Positions 18,351-27,726 of a DNA stretch of 64,000 nt are shown here, piece after piece. Position numbers and translations under genes: made by a program. The notes beneath the pieces were generated by a model that worked only from the letters and a program-made list of their open reading frames with translations, was not told the origin of the DNA and did no database searches. The DNA comes from Brevifilum sp029548365 (lineage in GTDB: Bacteria > Chloroflexota > Anaerolineae > Anaerolineales > Anaerolineaceae). The stretch spans positions 133,460 through 197,459 of the forward strand of contig DAOSSA010000003.1 of the NCBI GenBank assembly GCA_035376985.1. Direction: 5' to 3'. Positions within the stretch are counted from its first letter, which is position 1, and the number at the start of each line of letters is the position of its first letter.

Positions 18351-19664
18351 GTGTAACATTGTTTCTAAGAATTTTGAACCCAGGGTAGATAAAAGAAATA
18401 GATCACAATATCCTTTCACAAGATGTCGGTTCAAAATGAAAGGAGAAAAACTATGGTCTATGAGACAGATTGTTTGTTATGAAGTGAATATTTAGAAGAG
18501 CTGGCAGAAAAAGGAATGGAAGGGCTACCAGATCTGATACGGATTCTGATCAATGAGACCATGCAGATCGAGCGAGAAAACTGTTTGAGCGCCAAGCGTT
18601 ATGAACGCAGCAAAGATCGCAGAGGATATGCCAATGGCTCCAAACCCAAAACGGTCAATACAAGATATGGAAAAGTGACCTTTGCAATACCACAAGTACG
18701 AGAAGGGAACTTTTATCCCAGCGCCTTGGAAAAGGGGATTCCTAGCGAACGAGCCTTGACGTTAGCCCTGGCAGAAATGTATGTCCAGGGAGTAAGCACC
18801 AGAGATTTGGCAGCGATAACGGAGCGGCTATGCGGTTCAACAGACAGTTCTATGCAAGTCAGCCGGGCGGCTAAGAGGCTTGATGAGGAACTTGAGCTTT
18901 AGAGCAGCCGACCACTGGGAGAAACCCCTTATTTGTTTCTGTATGCACGGTATGAGAAGGTCAGACAAGCCGGTCATGTGCGAGATGCGGCTATTTTGAT
19001 GGACAGTGGCATCAAAAGTTATGTGAAACGCATTATTTTGGGTGCTTCCTTATTTCTTAACGAAGCAGAGGAGCATTGGCGATCATTTTTAGAAAGCCTG
19101 ATCGGCCTTGGCTTGTCCGGCGTACGGCTGACTGTGAGTGATGATTATGCTGGATTGAAAGCAGCACGCAAGGCCTTATTCACCGGAACCCTTTGGCAGC
19201 GATGCTCGTTTCATTTGCTGCTAAATGCACAAAGTTATGTGCCACGTAGGGCTATGCAAAAGCAGGCTATTGAGGATATACGGATGATCTTCAATGCCCC
19301 CAGTAGAGAGAAGGCTGAGGAGTATCTCGCTGAATCTGTTGAAAAATTTGCTCGGATCGCACCCCGATTAGCTGATTGGATGGAGGTTAATCTTCCTGAC
19401 GGCTTTTCATTCTTTGCCTTTCCTTTTGATCATTGGAGAAGAGTTCGAACCTCTAATTGTTTAGAAAGGGTCAGTCAGGAAATCAAACGTCGAACCAGAG
19501 TTGTGCGTGTTTTCCCGAATGAGGCCTCTTGCTTGCGATTAGTTGCAGCTATTTTGATGGAGATTGGAAAGGAATGGGAATTTGGCAGATTTTTTTTACA
19601 AATGGAACCTGAATGACGTTTGATGTGAGGATTTGTGACCTGTTTTACAGAAAAAATGTTGCAT
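18351..19664 (+). mobile_element. IS256-type insertion sequence, decayed
   Basis: The element has imperfect terminal inverted repeats. The left end near 18353 reads GTAACATTGTTTCT; the right end near 19662, read on the minus strand, gives GCAACATTTTTTCT (12 of 14 match). A transposase gene fills the interior. I see no 8-9 bp target duplication, so the outer limits are approximate. A second copy of the left end occurs at 38300-38330. Confidence 0.7.
18453..19616 (+). pseudogene. IS256/Mutator transposase, disrupted
   Basis: A 387-codon frame of normal family length, with stops at codon 10 (TGA, 18480-18482) and codon 150 (TAG, 18900-18902). Homology continues across both without frame change: ELAEKGMEGLPDL, the RRGYANGSKPK region, VREGNFYPSALEKG, then PLGETPY and the C-terminal FPNEASCLRL block. 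By recollection both stops replace conserved Trp residues. The first catalytic Asp (the LDARYEK motif) is Tyr here (FLYARYEK, codon 164), whereas the second Asp (VSDDYAGLKAAR) and the Glu (CLERVSQEI) remain. The copy cannot be active. Confidence 0.9.
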
Positions 19665-19801
19665 AATCTAATTTTATAGTAACAAGATATTAAATAATTT
19701 ATTGACGACGTTAATAGAATAATGAATTAAAATTATTCGGACGTTTCAGTTTCCATAAATTCCATGCCGAGTTTATAAAATAATATATCTATATTCAAAT
19801 T

Positions 19802-20473
19802 CTAAAACCTATCCGTATTTCTCTTTTTACTTTTCCATGGCATAGTTTTATTAATTTTTGTTCTAAAACCAATAAAATCTGGATGATAATTAACATCGAT
19901 ATTGGGATGTTCATGACATACTAGTGCTGCAGTTTTAATGTTTTCTATTGGTATTCCTTTTGAAAGAATAAGGTTTTTTGCATCCTTAATAGACTGACCG
20001 ATGAAATTCTGAGCCACGACTAAGAGAATTTTGTCATCTTTGTTCAGTTCTAATTCTGGTGAAATCAATTCAATACCTTCAATCTGACTTTTTAACCCAT
20101 GACTATTTGGTTCGGGAGCAAAAAACTTCTTATAATGAACTATTGAATTGATCACGCCAATTTTTATTTTTGGTATTGTCTCCTCTGCTTGGGTGTTTTC
20201 AATAATACATGCTTTATTAATAAATTCACTGCAAAGCAATCCCGCAGCCACAATGCCACCCCTACCAATTCCAACAATCACAGATGGAGTGAAAGATTGT
20301 TCTTTAACTAAACTAAATACTCTTAAATATGCTTCATTAACCTGGTCCCAAGAAATAATCCCACTGATTTGATACCGGTAAATAGCCCTCCAATCAGACC
20401 CCCAGATTTGTGGCAAAGCCCCGATGAAACCAACAATGGAAATTATTATCAAAATCACCTCCAATATGGTCAT
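19802..20473 (-). CDS. membrane-anchored phosphoribosyltransferase-like protein
   Basis: A 223-residue protein with one N-terminal membrane helix (about 3-20) and a cytoplasmic type I phosphoribosyltransferase-like fold: SVIVGIGRGGIVAAGLL corresponds to the early glycine-rich segment, and KILLVVAQNFIGQSI lies where the acidic PRPP loop (VDDxxxTG) is expected. The loop lacks both acidic residues and the Thr-Gly, so PRPP chemistry is doubtful; it may be a binding or regulatory derivative. GGAGG precedes the ATG, and the gene follows a P-loop kinase by 20 bp, forming a two-gene unit. Composition is AT-rich. Specific function unknown. Confidence 0.65.
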   Translation of the reverse strand: MTILEVILIIISIVGFIGALPQIWGSDWRAIYRYQISGIISWDQVNEAYLRVFSLVKEQSFTPSVIVGIGRGGIVAAGLLCSEFINKACIIENTQAEETIPKIKIGVINSIVHYKKFFAPEPNSHGLKSQIEGIELISPELELNKDDKILLVVAQNFIGQSIKDAKNLILSKGIPIENIKTAALVCHEHPNIDVNYHPDFIGFRTKINKTMPWKSKKRNTDRF

Positions 20474-20493
20474 TGTTTTCCTCCAATAATTGG

Positions 20494-21339
20494 TTATAAA
20501 CTTAGCATTGAGATAAGTAAAGCTAACGAATTTACAGCTTTATTATATGAATAATTCCCTTTAGTATAATAGGGCACTCTCACATCGCGATGATAAATCT
20601 GAACTAATAGCTCATTAAGAGCTAACCCAATATTATCATCATTAACAAAACATATTTCATACATTACATAACCACACATTGATCTTTCAATAAACTCAAC
20701 AGAAATTTTGGAGAAGTCTTTAATAATATTTTTAATTGTTTTCTGCATTTTGTCTGTTATTAATAAACTTGTTTTTGTGGAACTTATCTTAACAACTCTT
20801 TCTATGTTCATAACACTGTCTGATATTGATACTTGTGGAAAGATATATTTTTTTTCATACTCTTCTCTTTTATAGATTTGTTGTATTGCATCAGAATATG
20901 AGTAACCCCTTTTAGAAACATCTCTTTTTACTTTCCAGGATCTTCTCAAATCTTCTTCAGGATTAACAAAAATAGAAAATTTAATCAAATCTTTTCCAGA
21001 AAACGAATTCAAATAATTTGCATGTAAGCCTTCAATGAATATAAACTTCTTCGGAACAATTAAGATGGAATCACCAAATGTCCCCTGTGTATGATCATAA
21101 GTTGGCATTATTATTGATTTACCGGATTCTAACACTTCAAGATGCGAGATTAGTCTTGTGAAATCATTAGCTTCAAATTCATCTGGGTATTGGTTAATCT
21201 CTATTCTTTTTTGTCTTGTGTGAAAATGATACCCATCCATATCTATATAGGCTACATTGTCTTGACCAAAAATGCTTATAAAACCATTTAGTAAAGTTGA
21301 CTTTCCTGACGAACTTGCACCGGCTATTGATATTAACAT
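20494..21339 (-). CDS. uridine kinase/phosphoribulokinase-family kinase
   Basis: A 281-residue P-loop kinase with GASSSGKS at residues 6-13, a DMDGYHFHTRQKR segment after strand 2, the PTYDHTQGTF loop, and FIEGLHANYL as Walker B region. RRSWKVKRDVSKRGYS resembles the lid of phosphoribulokinase/uridine kinase enzymes. The last 90 residues (after about 190) are an extension I do not recognise. It likely phosphorylates a nucleoside or a pentose phosphate. It is first in a two-gene unit with the phosphoribosyltransferase-like gene, in an AT-rich island between IS and RM debris. Confidence 0.75.
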   Translation of the reverse strand: MLISIAGASSSGKSTLLNGFISIFGQDNVAYIDMDGYHFHTRQKRIEINQYPDEFEANDFTRLISHLEVLESGKSIIMPTYDHTQGTFGDSILIVPKKFIFIEGLHANYLNSFSGKDLIKFSIFVNPEEDLRRSWKVKRDVSKRGYSYSDAIQQIYKREEYEKKYIFPQVSISDSVMNIERVVKISSTKTSLLITDKMQKTIKNIIKDFSKISVEFIERSMCGYVMYEICFVNDDNIGLALNELLVQIYHRDVRVPYYTKGNYSYNKAVNSLALLISMLSL

Positions 21340-21418
21340 TTTGTTTATCCATCGATTGTAGATTCAAGTATTAAGTGCAACAGTATTTTTAAGAATACCA
21401 TGGGTAGATCGAAGTTAA

Positions 21419-21513
21419 TGCATTTACAAGCCTGAAAATTCAACGATTTTCAAAAAAGCAGATTTCTTCAATAGACAATTTCATGAAATTGTCCCCTTAG
21501 GCTTGTATTTGCA
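21419..21513. repeat. inverted-repeat element with central palindrome at the hsdM break
   Basis: Outer arms TGCATTTACAAGCCT (21419-21433) and AGGCTTGTATTTGCA (21499-21513) are inverted with 13 of 15 matching. Inside lies a perfect 20-bp palindrome, GACAATTTCA/TGAAATTGTC, at 21474-21493. hsdM-like coding sequence ends about 10 bp beyond the right arm, so the structure marks the junction between the hsdM remnant and the AT-rich kinase cassette. Confidence 0.55.
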
Positions 21514-22403
21514 GGCAGCAGGTCGCCGCCCCAGTCGCTGTCGTTGAAGGGCGGGTTTGCCATCACATAATCGGCTTTCAGGTCTTTATGGGCGTCGTTG
21601 AGGAATGAGCCCTCGTTGTTCCAGCGAATCTGCGATGAATCGATGCCGCGGATGGCCAGGTTCATCTTCGCCAGGCGCCAGGTGGTCAGGTTGCTCTCCT
21701 GCCCGTAGATTGAAATCTGGTTGATTCTGCCCTGATGGTTGAGGACGAAGGCTTCCGATTGTACAAACATCCCGCCCGACCCGCAACAAGGGTCGAAAAC
21801 GCGGCCCTCAAAGGGTTCCAGCATCTCCACCAGCAGCCGCACCACGGGCCGGGGGGTATAGAACTGCCCGCCCTTTTTCCCCTCCTGCAGGGCAAATTCA
21901 CCCAGAAAGTATTCAAATACATGCCCCAGCAGGTCTGCGCTGCGCTGTTGGGCTTCACCCAGGGCGATATTGCTCATCAGGTCAATTAATTCGCCCAGGC
22001 TTGTTGGGTCCAGGTTGCCGCGGGCATACACCTTGGGCAAAACGCCTTTCAGCGAGGGGTTCTCTTTTTCGATGGCATCCATGGCGTCGTCGATATCCTT
22101 GCCAATTCCCGTCTGTTTGGCCTGGGCTTGCAAATAGGACCAGCGGGCGGTGGGGGGCACAAAGAACACATTTTCCGCGCGGTATTCGTCCCGGTCTTCG
22201 GGGTCGGCGCCTTCGTACTCGTCGCTGCCGTTTTTCAGCCGGGCGTATAAAGCTTCGAAAGCCTCCGAGATGTAGCGCAAGAAAATCAAGCCCAAAACCA
22301 CATGTTTGTATTCTGCCGCGTCGATGTTTTTCCGCAGTTTATCGGCAGCCTTCCAGAGTTGTTTTTCGATCGGCTCGACGGCGTTGTTGGTGTGATTTGC
22401 CAT
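21468..22403 (-). pseudogene. hsdM: type I restriction-modification M subunit, 3'-truncated
   Basis: The first 290 or so residues are a normal HsdM: helical HsdM_N domain, AdoMet motif VFDPCCGSGGMF and the catalytic NPPF (VMANPPFNDSDWGG). After GGDLL the homology stops and about 15 unrelated residues lead to a stop, so roughly 40 percent of the expected 480-550 residues is missing. No hsdS or hsdR is present. The high GC contrasts with the AT-rich sequence immediately downstream, which fits truncation by insertion or deletion. The N-terminal half may still be made but should not methylate. Confidence 0.88.
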
Positions 22404-22517
22404 AAAATAATCCCTCTAAAATGTCTTGAGAGTAACACAAAAAAATCTCTGTAAAGAGATTATAACGGATAAAGAACACAAATATAAATTAATTACAAAA
22501 TAATATTGAAATCAGCA

Positions 22518-22589
22518 TGGGCCCGGTAGGATTCGAACCTACGACCAAGCGGTTATGAGCCGCCTGCTCTGCCGCTGAGCTACGGGCCC
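22518..22589 (-). tRNA. tRNA with CAT anticodon, probably tRNA-Ile2
   Basis: A 72-nt cloverleaf with 7-bp acceptor stem (GGGCCCG paired with CGGGCCC), D-arm TAGCTCAGC, T-arm GGTTCGAATCC and discriminator A. No CCA is encoded. The loop CTCATAA gives anticodon CAT. The anticodon arm with following GCTTGGTCG resembles the lysidine-modified tRNA-Ile2 (as in E. coli ileX) more than elongator tRNA-Met, but Met cannot be excluded by eye. Its 3' end faces the 17-22 kb island. Confidence 0.88.
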
Positions 22590-22631
22590 GGCGTGAGTGA
22601 ACATTATACCATAATGGTGATGGGTTAATCG

Positions 22632-24314
<1,683 letters not shown>

Positions 24315-24402
24315 GTTGAACTCCATGGGATGATTTCTATGGTCAATGATCATTTGGTGGCACAGCATGCCGTGCCACCAAACCAAATGTTAATGGAAGA
24401 TA

Positions 24403-25605
24403 TTAAGCGGTCGATTTGACAGCCCGTGCCAGTTGTGAGCCGATTTCCCGTGCCCGAACCAGGTCTTCCTGTGTAGGTCCGCCCAGGAAATCCATGCTGC
24501 TGAGGACCTGCCAGTCCAATTTTTCAGCGATGCGGGCAAAATCAGCCTGTGCGCCGCCGCTCCAAGCCTTGCTGCCCAGGTAAGCCGCTGTTTTGTTCGT
24601 CATTCGCTTGCGATCAGCCATCATCAGCACGTCCATGGCGGTTGGGAACAGCCCGCCCTCGTAGGTTGGGGCGGCGACAAGCACGCCGCGCTGAGTCCAC
24701 AGGCCGGGGAGGATATAGCTGACATGGGTCTTGCGCACATCGTGCACGCTGACCGGCACGCCCTGCGCGGCGATCCCCTGGAGGGCAGCGTTGAGGGCGT
24801 GTTCAGTGTTGCGGTACATGGTGCCGAACAATACCGTGATACCCACCTCAGCCGGCTCATGATGGAATTCCGACCAGGCGCGATACAGCTCAATGATGCG
24901 CGCGGGATCAGCCCGCCAGATCAGCCCGTGGGAGGGGGCAATCATCCGGATTGGCATGTCGACGAACTTCTTCAACGCGCTCAGCACCGATTTGCTGAAG
25001 GCAGCCACGATATTGGAAAAATACCGCAGCGCCTCGGTTTCAAAGAAAGCCAGGTCGGCGTAATCATCATCAAACACGCCCCCGTCCAGCGCGCCATAAC
25101 CGCCAAAACCATCGCAGGAAAACAGGATGCCTTCTTCCACCAGGTAAGTCATCATGGTTTCCGGCCAGTGCACAAAGGGCGTATAGACAAAGCGCAGGGT
25201 GTACTTTCCGAGGGACAGCTCCTGGTTATTGGAGAGCCGGGTGGTATTTTCGTCCAGCCCATAAAAATCTTTCAGCATGTCAATTGCCTTCGGCATCCCT
25301 AAAATTTGTGCGTTCGGGGCAAATTCCAGAATCCGCTTTAATGCGCCGCTGTGATCGGGCTCCATGTGGTTGATGACCACGTAGTCAACCGAAGCCAGGT
25401 CAACGACGGCGGACAGTTGACTTAAGTAATCATCGCTGAGTATTTCCTTGGAAAGGTCGATCAGGGCGGTCTTTTCGTCCTTGACCAGGTAGGCGTTATA
25501 GGAAACCCCAACCTGGCTGATCGGCCATAACCCCTCAAACAAATCGGTGACGCGGTCATTCACGCCAACCCAGTAGATGCCCGGGCGTATTTCTATGGGT
25601 TTCAT
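24403..25605 (-). CDS. fprA: flavodiiron protein (A-type flavoprotein)
   Basis: A 400-residue two-domain protein. The metallo-beta-lactamase-like diiron domain carries H80-M-E82-P-D84-H85 and a later His (FVHWPETMMTY). The C-terminal flavodoxin domain starts around residue 255 (ITVLFGTMYRNTEHALNA) and has the APTYEGG flavin segment. Family enzymes reduce O2 to water or NO to N2O and protect anaerobes. It starts 11 bp after the aldolase stop and probably shares its transcript. No rubredoxin domain is fused, so an external donor is needed. Confidence 0.95.
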   Translation of the reverse strand: MKPIEIRPGIYWVGVNDRVTDLFEGLWPISQVGVSYNAYLVKDEKTALIDLSKEILSDDYLSQLSAVVDLASVDYVVINHMEPDHSGALKRILEFAPNAQILGMPKAIDMLKDFYGLDENTTRLSNNQELSLGKYTLRFVYTPFVHWPETMMTYLVEEGILFSCDGFGGYGALDGGVFDDDYADLAFFETEALRYFSNIVAAFSKSVLSALKKFVDMPIRMIAPSHGLIWRADPARIIELYRAWSEFHHEPAEVGITVLFGTMYRNTEHALNAALQGIAAQGVPVSVHDVRKTHVSYILPGLWTQRGVLVAAPTYEGGLFPTAMDVLMMADRKRMTNKTAAYLGSKAWSGGAQADFARIAEKLDWQVLSSMDFLGGPTQEDLVRAREIGSQLARAVKSTA

Positions 25606-25616
25606 CGCAACTCCTT

Positions 25617-26564
25617 TCAGGTAAGCAGGGCGCGCACGGCAGGGAGCTGGCCTGCGCTGCCCAGGTAGCCGTTCTTTTCGGCAATGAATTTTGCATATTC
25701 TTCCATGAAGATTTTGCCAGGGTTGCGCAGGTCAAATACCTCGGGGTGATCGCGGAAGACTTCGCGGTGCACGCGCGTCCACACCAGGCGACCGTCGGTG
25801 TCGATATTGATCTTGGTCACGCCCAGTTGAGCGGCTTGTTTGAACTGGCTGGCGTCGACGCCTTTAGCGCCTTCCAGCTTGCCGCCAGCCGCGTTGATGC
25901 GGGCGACCTCATCCTGGGGCACAGAACTGGATCCGTGCATGACCAGCGGAAAGCCGGGCAGCTCTTTCTGGATATCCGCCAGCACGTCAAAATGCAGCGA
26001 TTGCGAACCGGAGAATTTGAACGCGCCGTGACTGGTGCCAATGGCCACAGCCAGGGAATCACAACCGGAGCGTTCCACGAACTCGCGTGCCTGTTTGGGA
26101 TCGGTGAGTTTGGCGTCTGCTTCTGCCACCTGGACGTGCTCTTCCACGCCGCCCAACTGGCCCAGTTCAGCTTCAACCACGATGCCCCGAGCATGGGCAG
26201 CATCGACCACGCGCCGGGTGATGGCGATATTGGTCTCAAAATCCTCGTGGCTGGCATCGATCATCACCGAGCTGTAGAAGCCCGACTCGATACAGTCCAT
26301 GGCTGTTTCTTCATCGCCATGGTCAAGATGCACAGCAAAGATGGCTTCCGGGAAGACCTCGTCTGCGCTGCGGATCAAACCTTCCAGCAGCACCTTGTCG
26401 GAGTACGAGCGAGCGCCCTTGCTGATCTGGATGATAAACGGCGCCTGCGAGCGCAGGTTGCCGCTGAACAACCCCACGGTTTGCTCCAGGTTGTTGATAT
26501 TGTAGGCGCCAATGGCATACTTGCCATACGCGGCTTCAAATAATTTCTTGGTTGTAACGATCAT
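25617..26564 (-). CDS. fba: class II fructose-bisphosphate aldolase-family protein
   Basis: A 315-residue TIM-barrel aldolase. The ATG at 26564 follows AAGGAG. Zinc ligands are recognisable: HLDHGDEETA, the Glu of VEAELGQLGG, His in GTSHGAF and LVMHGSSSVP; the phosphate-binding end KINIDTDGRL is intact. It matches FbaA/GatY-type class II aldolases, so fructose- or tagatose-bisphosphate cleavage in glycolysis is the expected role. It heads a unit with the flavodiiron protein gene. Confidence 0.92.
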   Translation of the reverse strand: MIVTTKKLFEAAYGKYAIGAYNINNLEQTVGLFSGNLRSQAPFIIQISKGARSYSDKVLLEGLIRSADEVFPEAIFAVHLDHGDEETAMDCIESGFYSSVMIDASHEDFETNIAITRRVVDAAHARGIVVEAELGQLGGVEEHVQVAEADAKLTDPKQAREFVERSGCDSLAVAIGTSHGAFKFSGSQSLHFDVLADIQKELPGFPLVMHGSSSVPQDEVARINAAGGKLEGAKGVDASQFKQAAQLGVTKINIDTDGRLVWTRVHREVFRDHPEVFDLRNPGKIFMEEYAKFIAEKNGYLGSAGQLPAVRALLT

Positions 26565-26644
26565 TTTTTTCTCCTTAATCAATCATGCGGTGGCTGCTCA
26601 CTGAAAACGAAACGCAGACCCGCTTGGACACAAACTGAGATTAA

Positions 26645-26650
26645 ATTATA
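26645..26650 (-). promoter_or_regulatory. candidate -10 box for the aldolase-flavodiiron unit
   Basis: A perfect TATAAT on the minus strand 80 bp upstream of the aldolase start; no good -35 at 17 bp is visible. The 334-bp stretch 26565-26898 otherwise holds nothing I can identify. Confidence 0.35.
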
Positions 26651-26898
26651 CCCAGAAAAACTCATCCCTGCCTTTTTGCCGGCTGATCTGCTGAATAAAA
26701 TATTAGAGGGTGTTAAAAAATAAAATTTGATACCAATGCGTTATCCAAAATGATAGCAAATTGATCAATGAGAAAATTTGGAAGCTGCTCTCAAAAGCGC
26801 CCTTACAAACAAAACCCCCTGCTGCAGCCTTTCAGACGCTAACGCCTCTTCCACCAGAAGCAAAACCCATCAGCGAACTACGACCAACTGCGATGACC

Positions 26899-27117
26899 CT
26901 ATTTGGCTCCCTCGTCAAAAGCGCTTGCATCGCCATACGGTATGCCTGCAGCCAATAAGGCGGCATAGAGCCGGTCAAGTTGGTCCAGGTCCTGGTCAGG
27001 CGCAGGCATAACCGCCAGGATATCATCATAGGTCAGGTACCCCTGTTGCCTGGCGATGTGGAACAAGCGCGCCAGGGGTGAGGCTAATTCGTGGGATGCA
27101 GATCGGTGTTCACTCAT
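26899..27117 (-). CDS. free-standing sigma-70 region 1.1-like protein
   Basis: A 72-residue protein. Residues about 15-62 (LARLFHIARQQGYLTYDDI, then DLDQLDRLYAALLAAGI) match region 1.1 of primary sigma factors, the acidic autoinhibitory domain that occupies the DNA channel of RNA polymerase. Nothing of regions 1.2-4 follows; the frame stops with an acidic FDEGAK end. The ribosome-binding site is weak. It could be a small transcription regulator mimicking region 1.1, or a remnant of a duplicated rpoD. No partner gene adjoins it. Confidence 0.6.
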   Translation of the reverse strand: MSEHRSASHELASPLARLFHIARQQGYLTYDDILAVMPAPDQDLDQLDRLYAALLAAGIPYGDASAFDEGAK

Positions 27118-27240
27118 ATTTCTGACCGGTAAGAACCAAACTTGGTGGAAGCATTATACTTCCTCTTCAAGTAAGTGTATGTCGCTAAATTTATTATGAG
27201 CGGCAACTAGGGCCAACTGACTTCAACAACAGGCTGCAAA

Positions 27241-27288
27241 AAGCCAGGGATCAGGTCGAGCATCGTAAAAACGTTTGACCTGATCCCT
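27241..27288 (-). terminator. intrinsic terminator after the cupin gene
   Basis: A perfect 12-bp stem (AGGGATCAGGTC at 27246-27257, GACCTGATCCCT at 27277-27288). On the minus strand it lies 20 bp after the cupin stop and is followed by GGCTTTTTG; on the plus strand it is followed by TTAATTT. Confidence 0.75.
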
Positions 27289-27308
27289 TTAATTTCTCCT
27301 TGAAGGCT

Positions 27309-27635
27309 TTAATCACGGGGATAGTTTTTCGGTGCCGGAGCTTTGATCACCAGCAATTCCAGCAAATCTTCGTGGGCATTCCTGACGTTCATCTTTGTTT
27401 TGTAGGGGATCTTTAACAGCGTGCCTGCCGGGTAAATATGATCGTCCTGGTCGTTCAACCCGATGGTGAGCATGCCTTGCAAAACAGTCATATACACATT
27501 GGAGTTTGAGTAATGCAGCGGCAGTCCTTCGTCTTTGTTGAACAGCATGTGGATATAATCCACGTTGTTATCCTGGATAACCTTCTCAACAGTTCGTTGT
27601 GGGCCCTGCGCCAGCGTAAAAACTTCTTCAATCAT
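27309..27635 (-). CDS. small cupin-domain protein
   Basis: A 108-residue single-domain cupin with a first motif around GLPLHYSNSNVYMTVLQG and a second around PAGTLLKIPYKTKMNVRN. Only one His of the usual metal-ligand set is clear (LHYSNSN), so metal binding is uncertain. It lies 91 bp downstream of hcp on the same strand and is followed by a terminator, so it is probably the last gene of the hcp transcript. A role in nitrosative stress is inferred from position only. Confidence 0.8.
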   Translation of the reverse strand: MIEEVFTLAQGPQRTVEKVIQDNNVDYIHMLFNKDEGLPLHYSNSNVYMTVLQGMLTIGLNDQDDHIYPAGTLLKIPYKTKMNVRNAHEDLLELLVIKAPAPKNYPRD

Positions 27636-27664
27636 TTGAAAAATTGACTTCCTTAATTTTTTCT

Positions 27665-27710
27665 ATTCGCGGGGTGCGCGGATTTCCTGCTCGGGGCGCA
27701 CCCTGCGAAT
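27665..27710 (-). other. RNA hairpin between hcp and the cupin gene
   Basis: Two 15-base arms (27665-27679 and 27696-27710) pair with one G-T-type mismatch. On the transcribed strand it is followed by A-rich, not T-rich, sequence, so it is unlikely to be a simple terminator; it may protect the upstream hcp mRNA or partially attenuate the cupin. Confidence 0.45.
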
Positions 27711-27726
27711 GGTTTAAAATTGATGA

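Noticed and set aside
6286..19616. Possible reassignment of TAG or TGA to Trp
   Set aside because: Many intact genes here end with TGA and TAG, and Trp is encoded by TGG throughout, including elsewhere in the same broken genes. Pseudogene decay is simpler.
25746..26543. Plus-strand frame of 265 codons opposite the aldolase gene
   Set aside because: It is antisense to a well-conserved class II aldolase and shows no recognisable domain.
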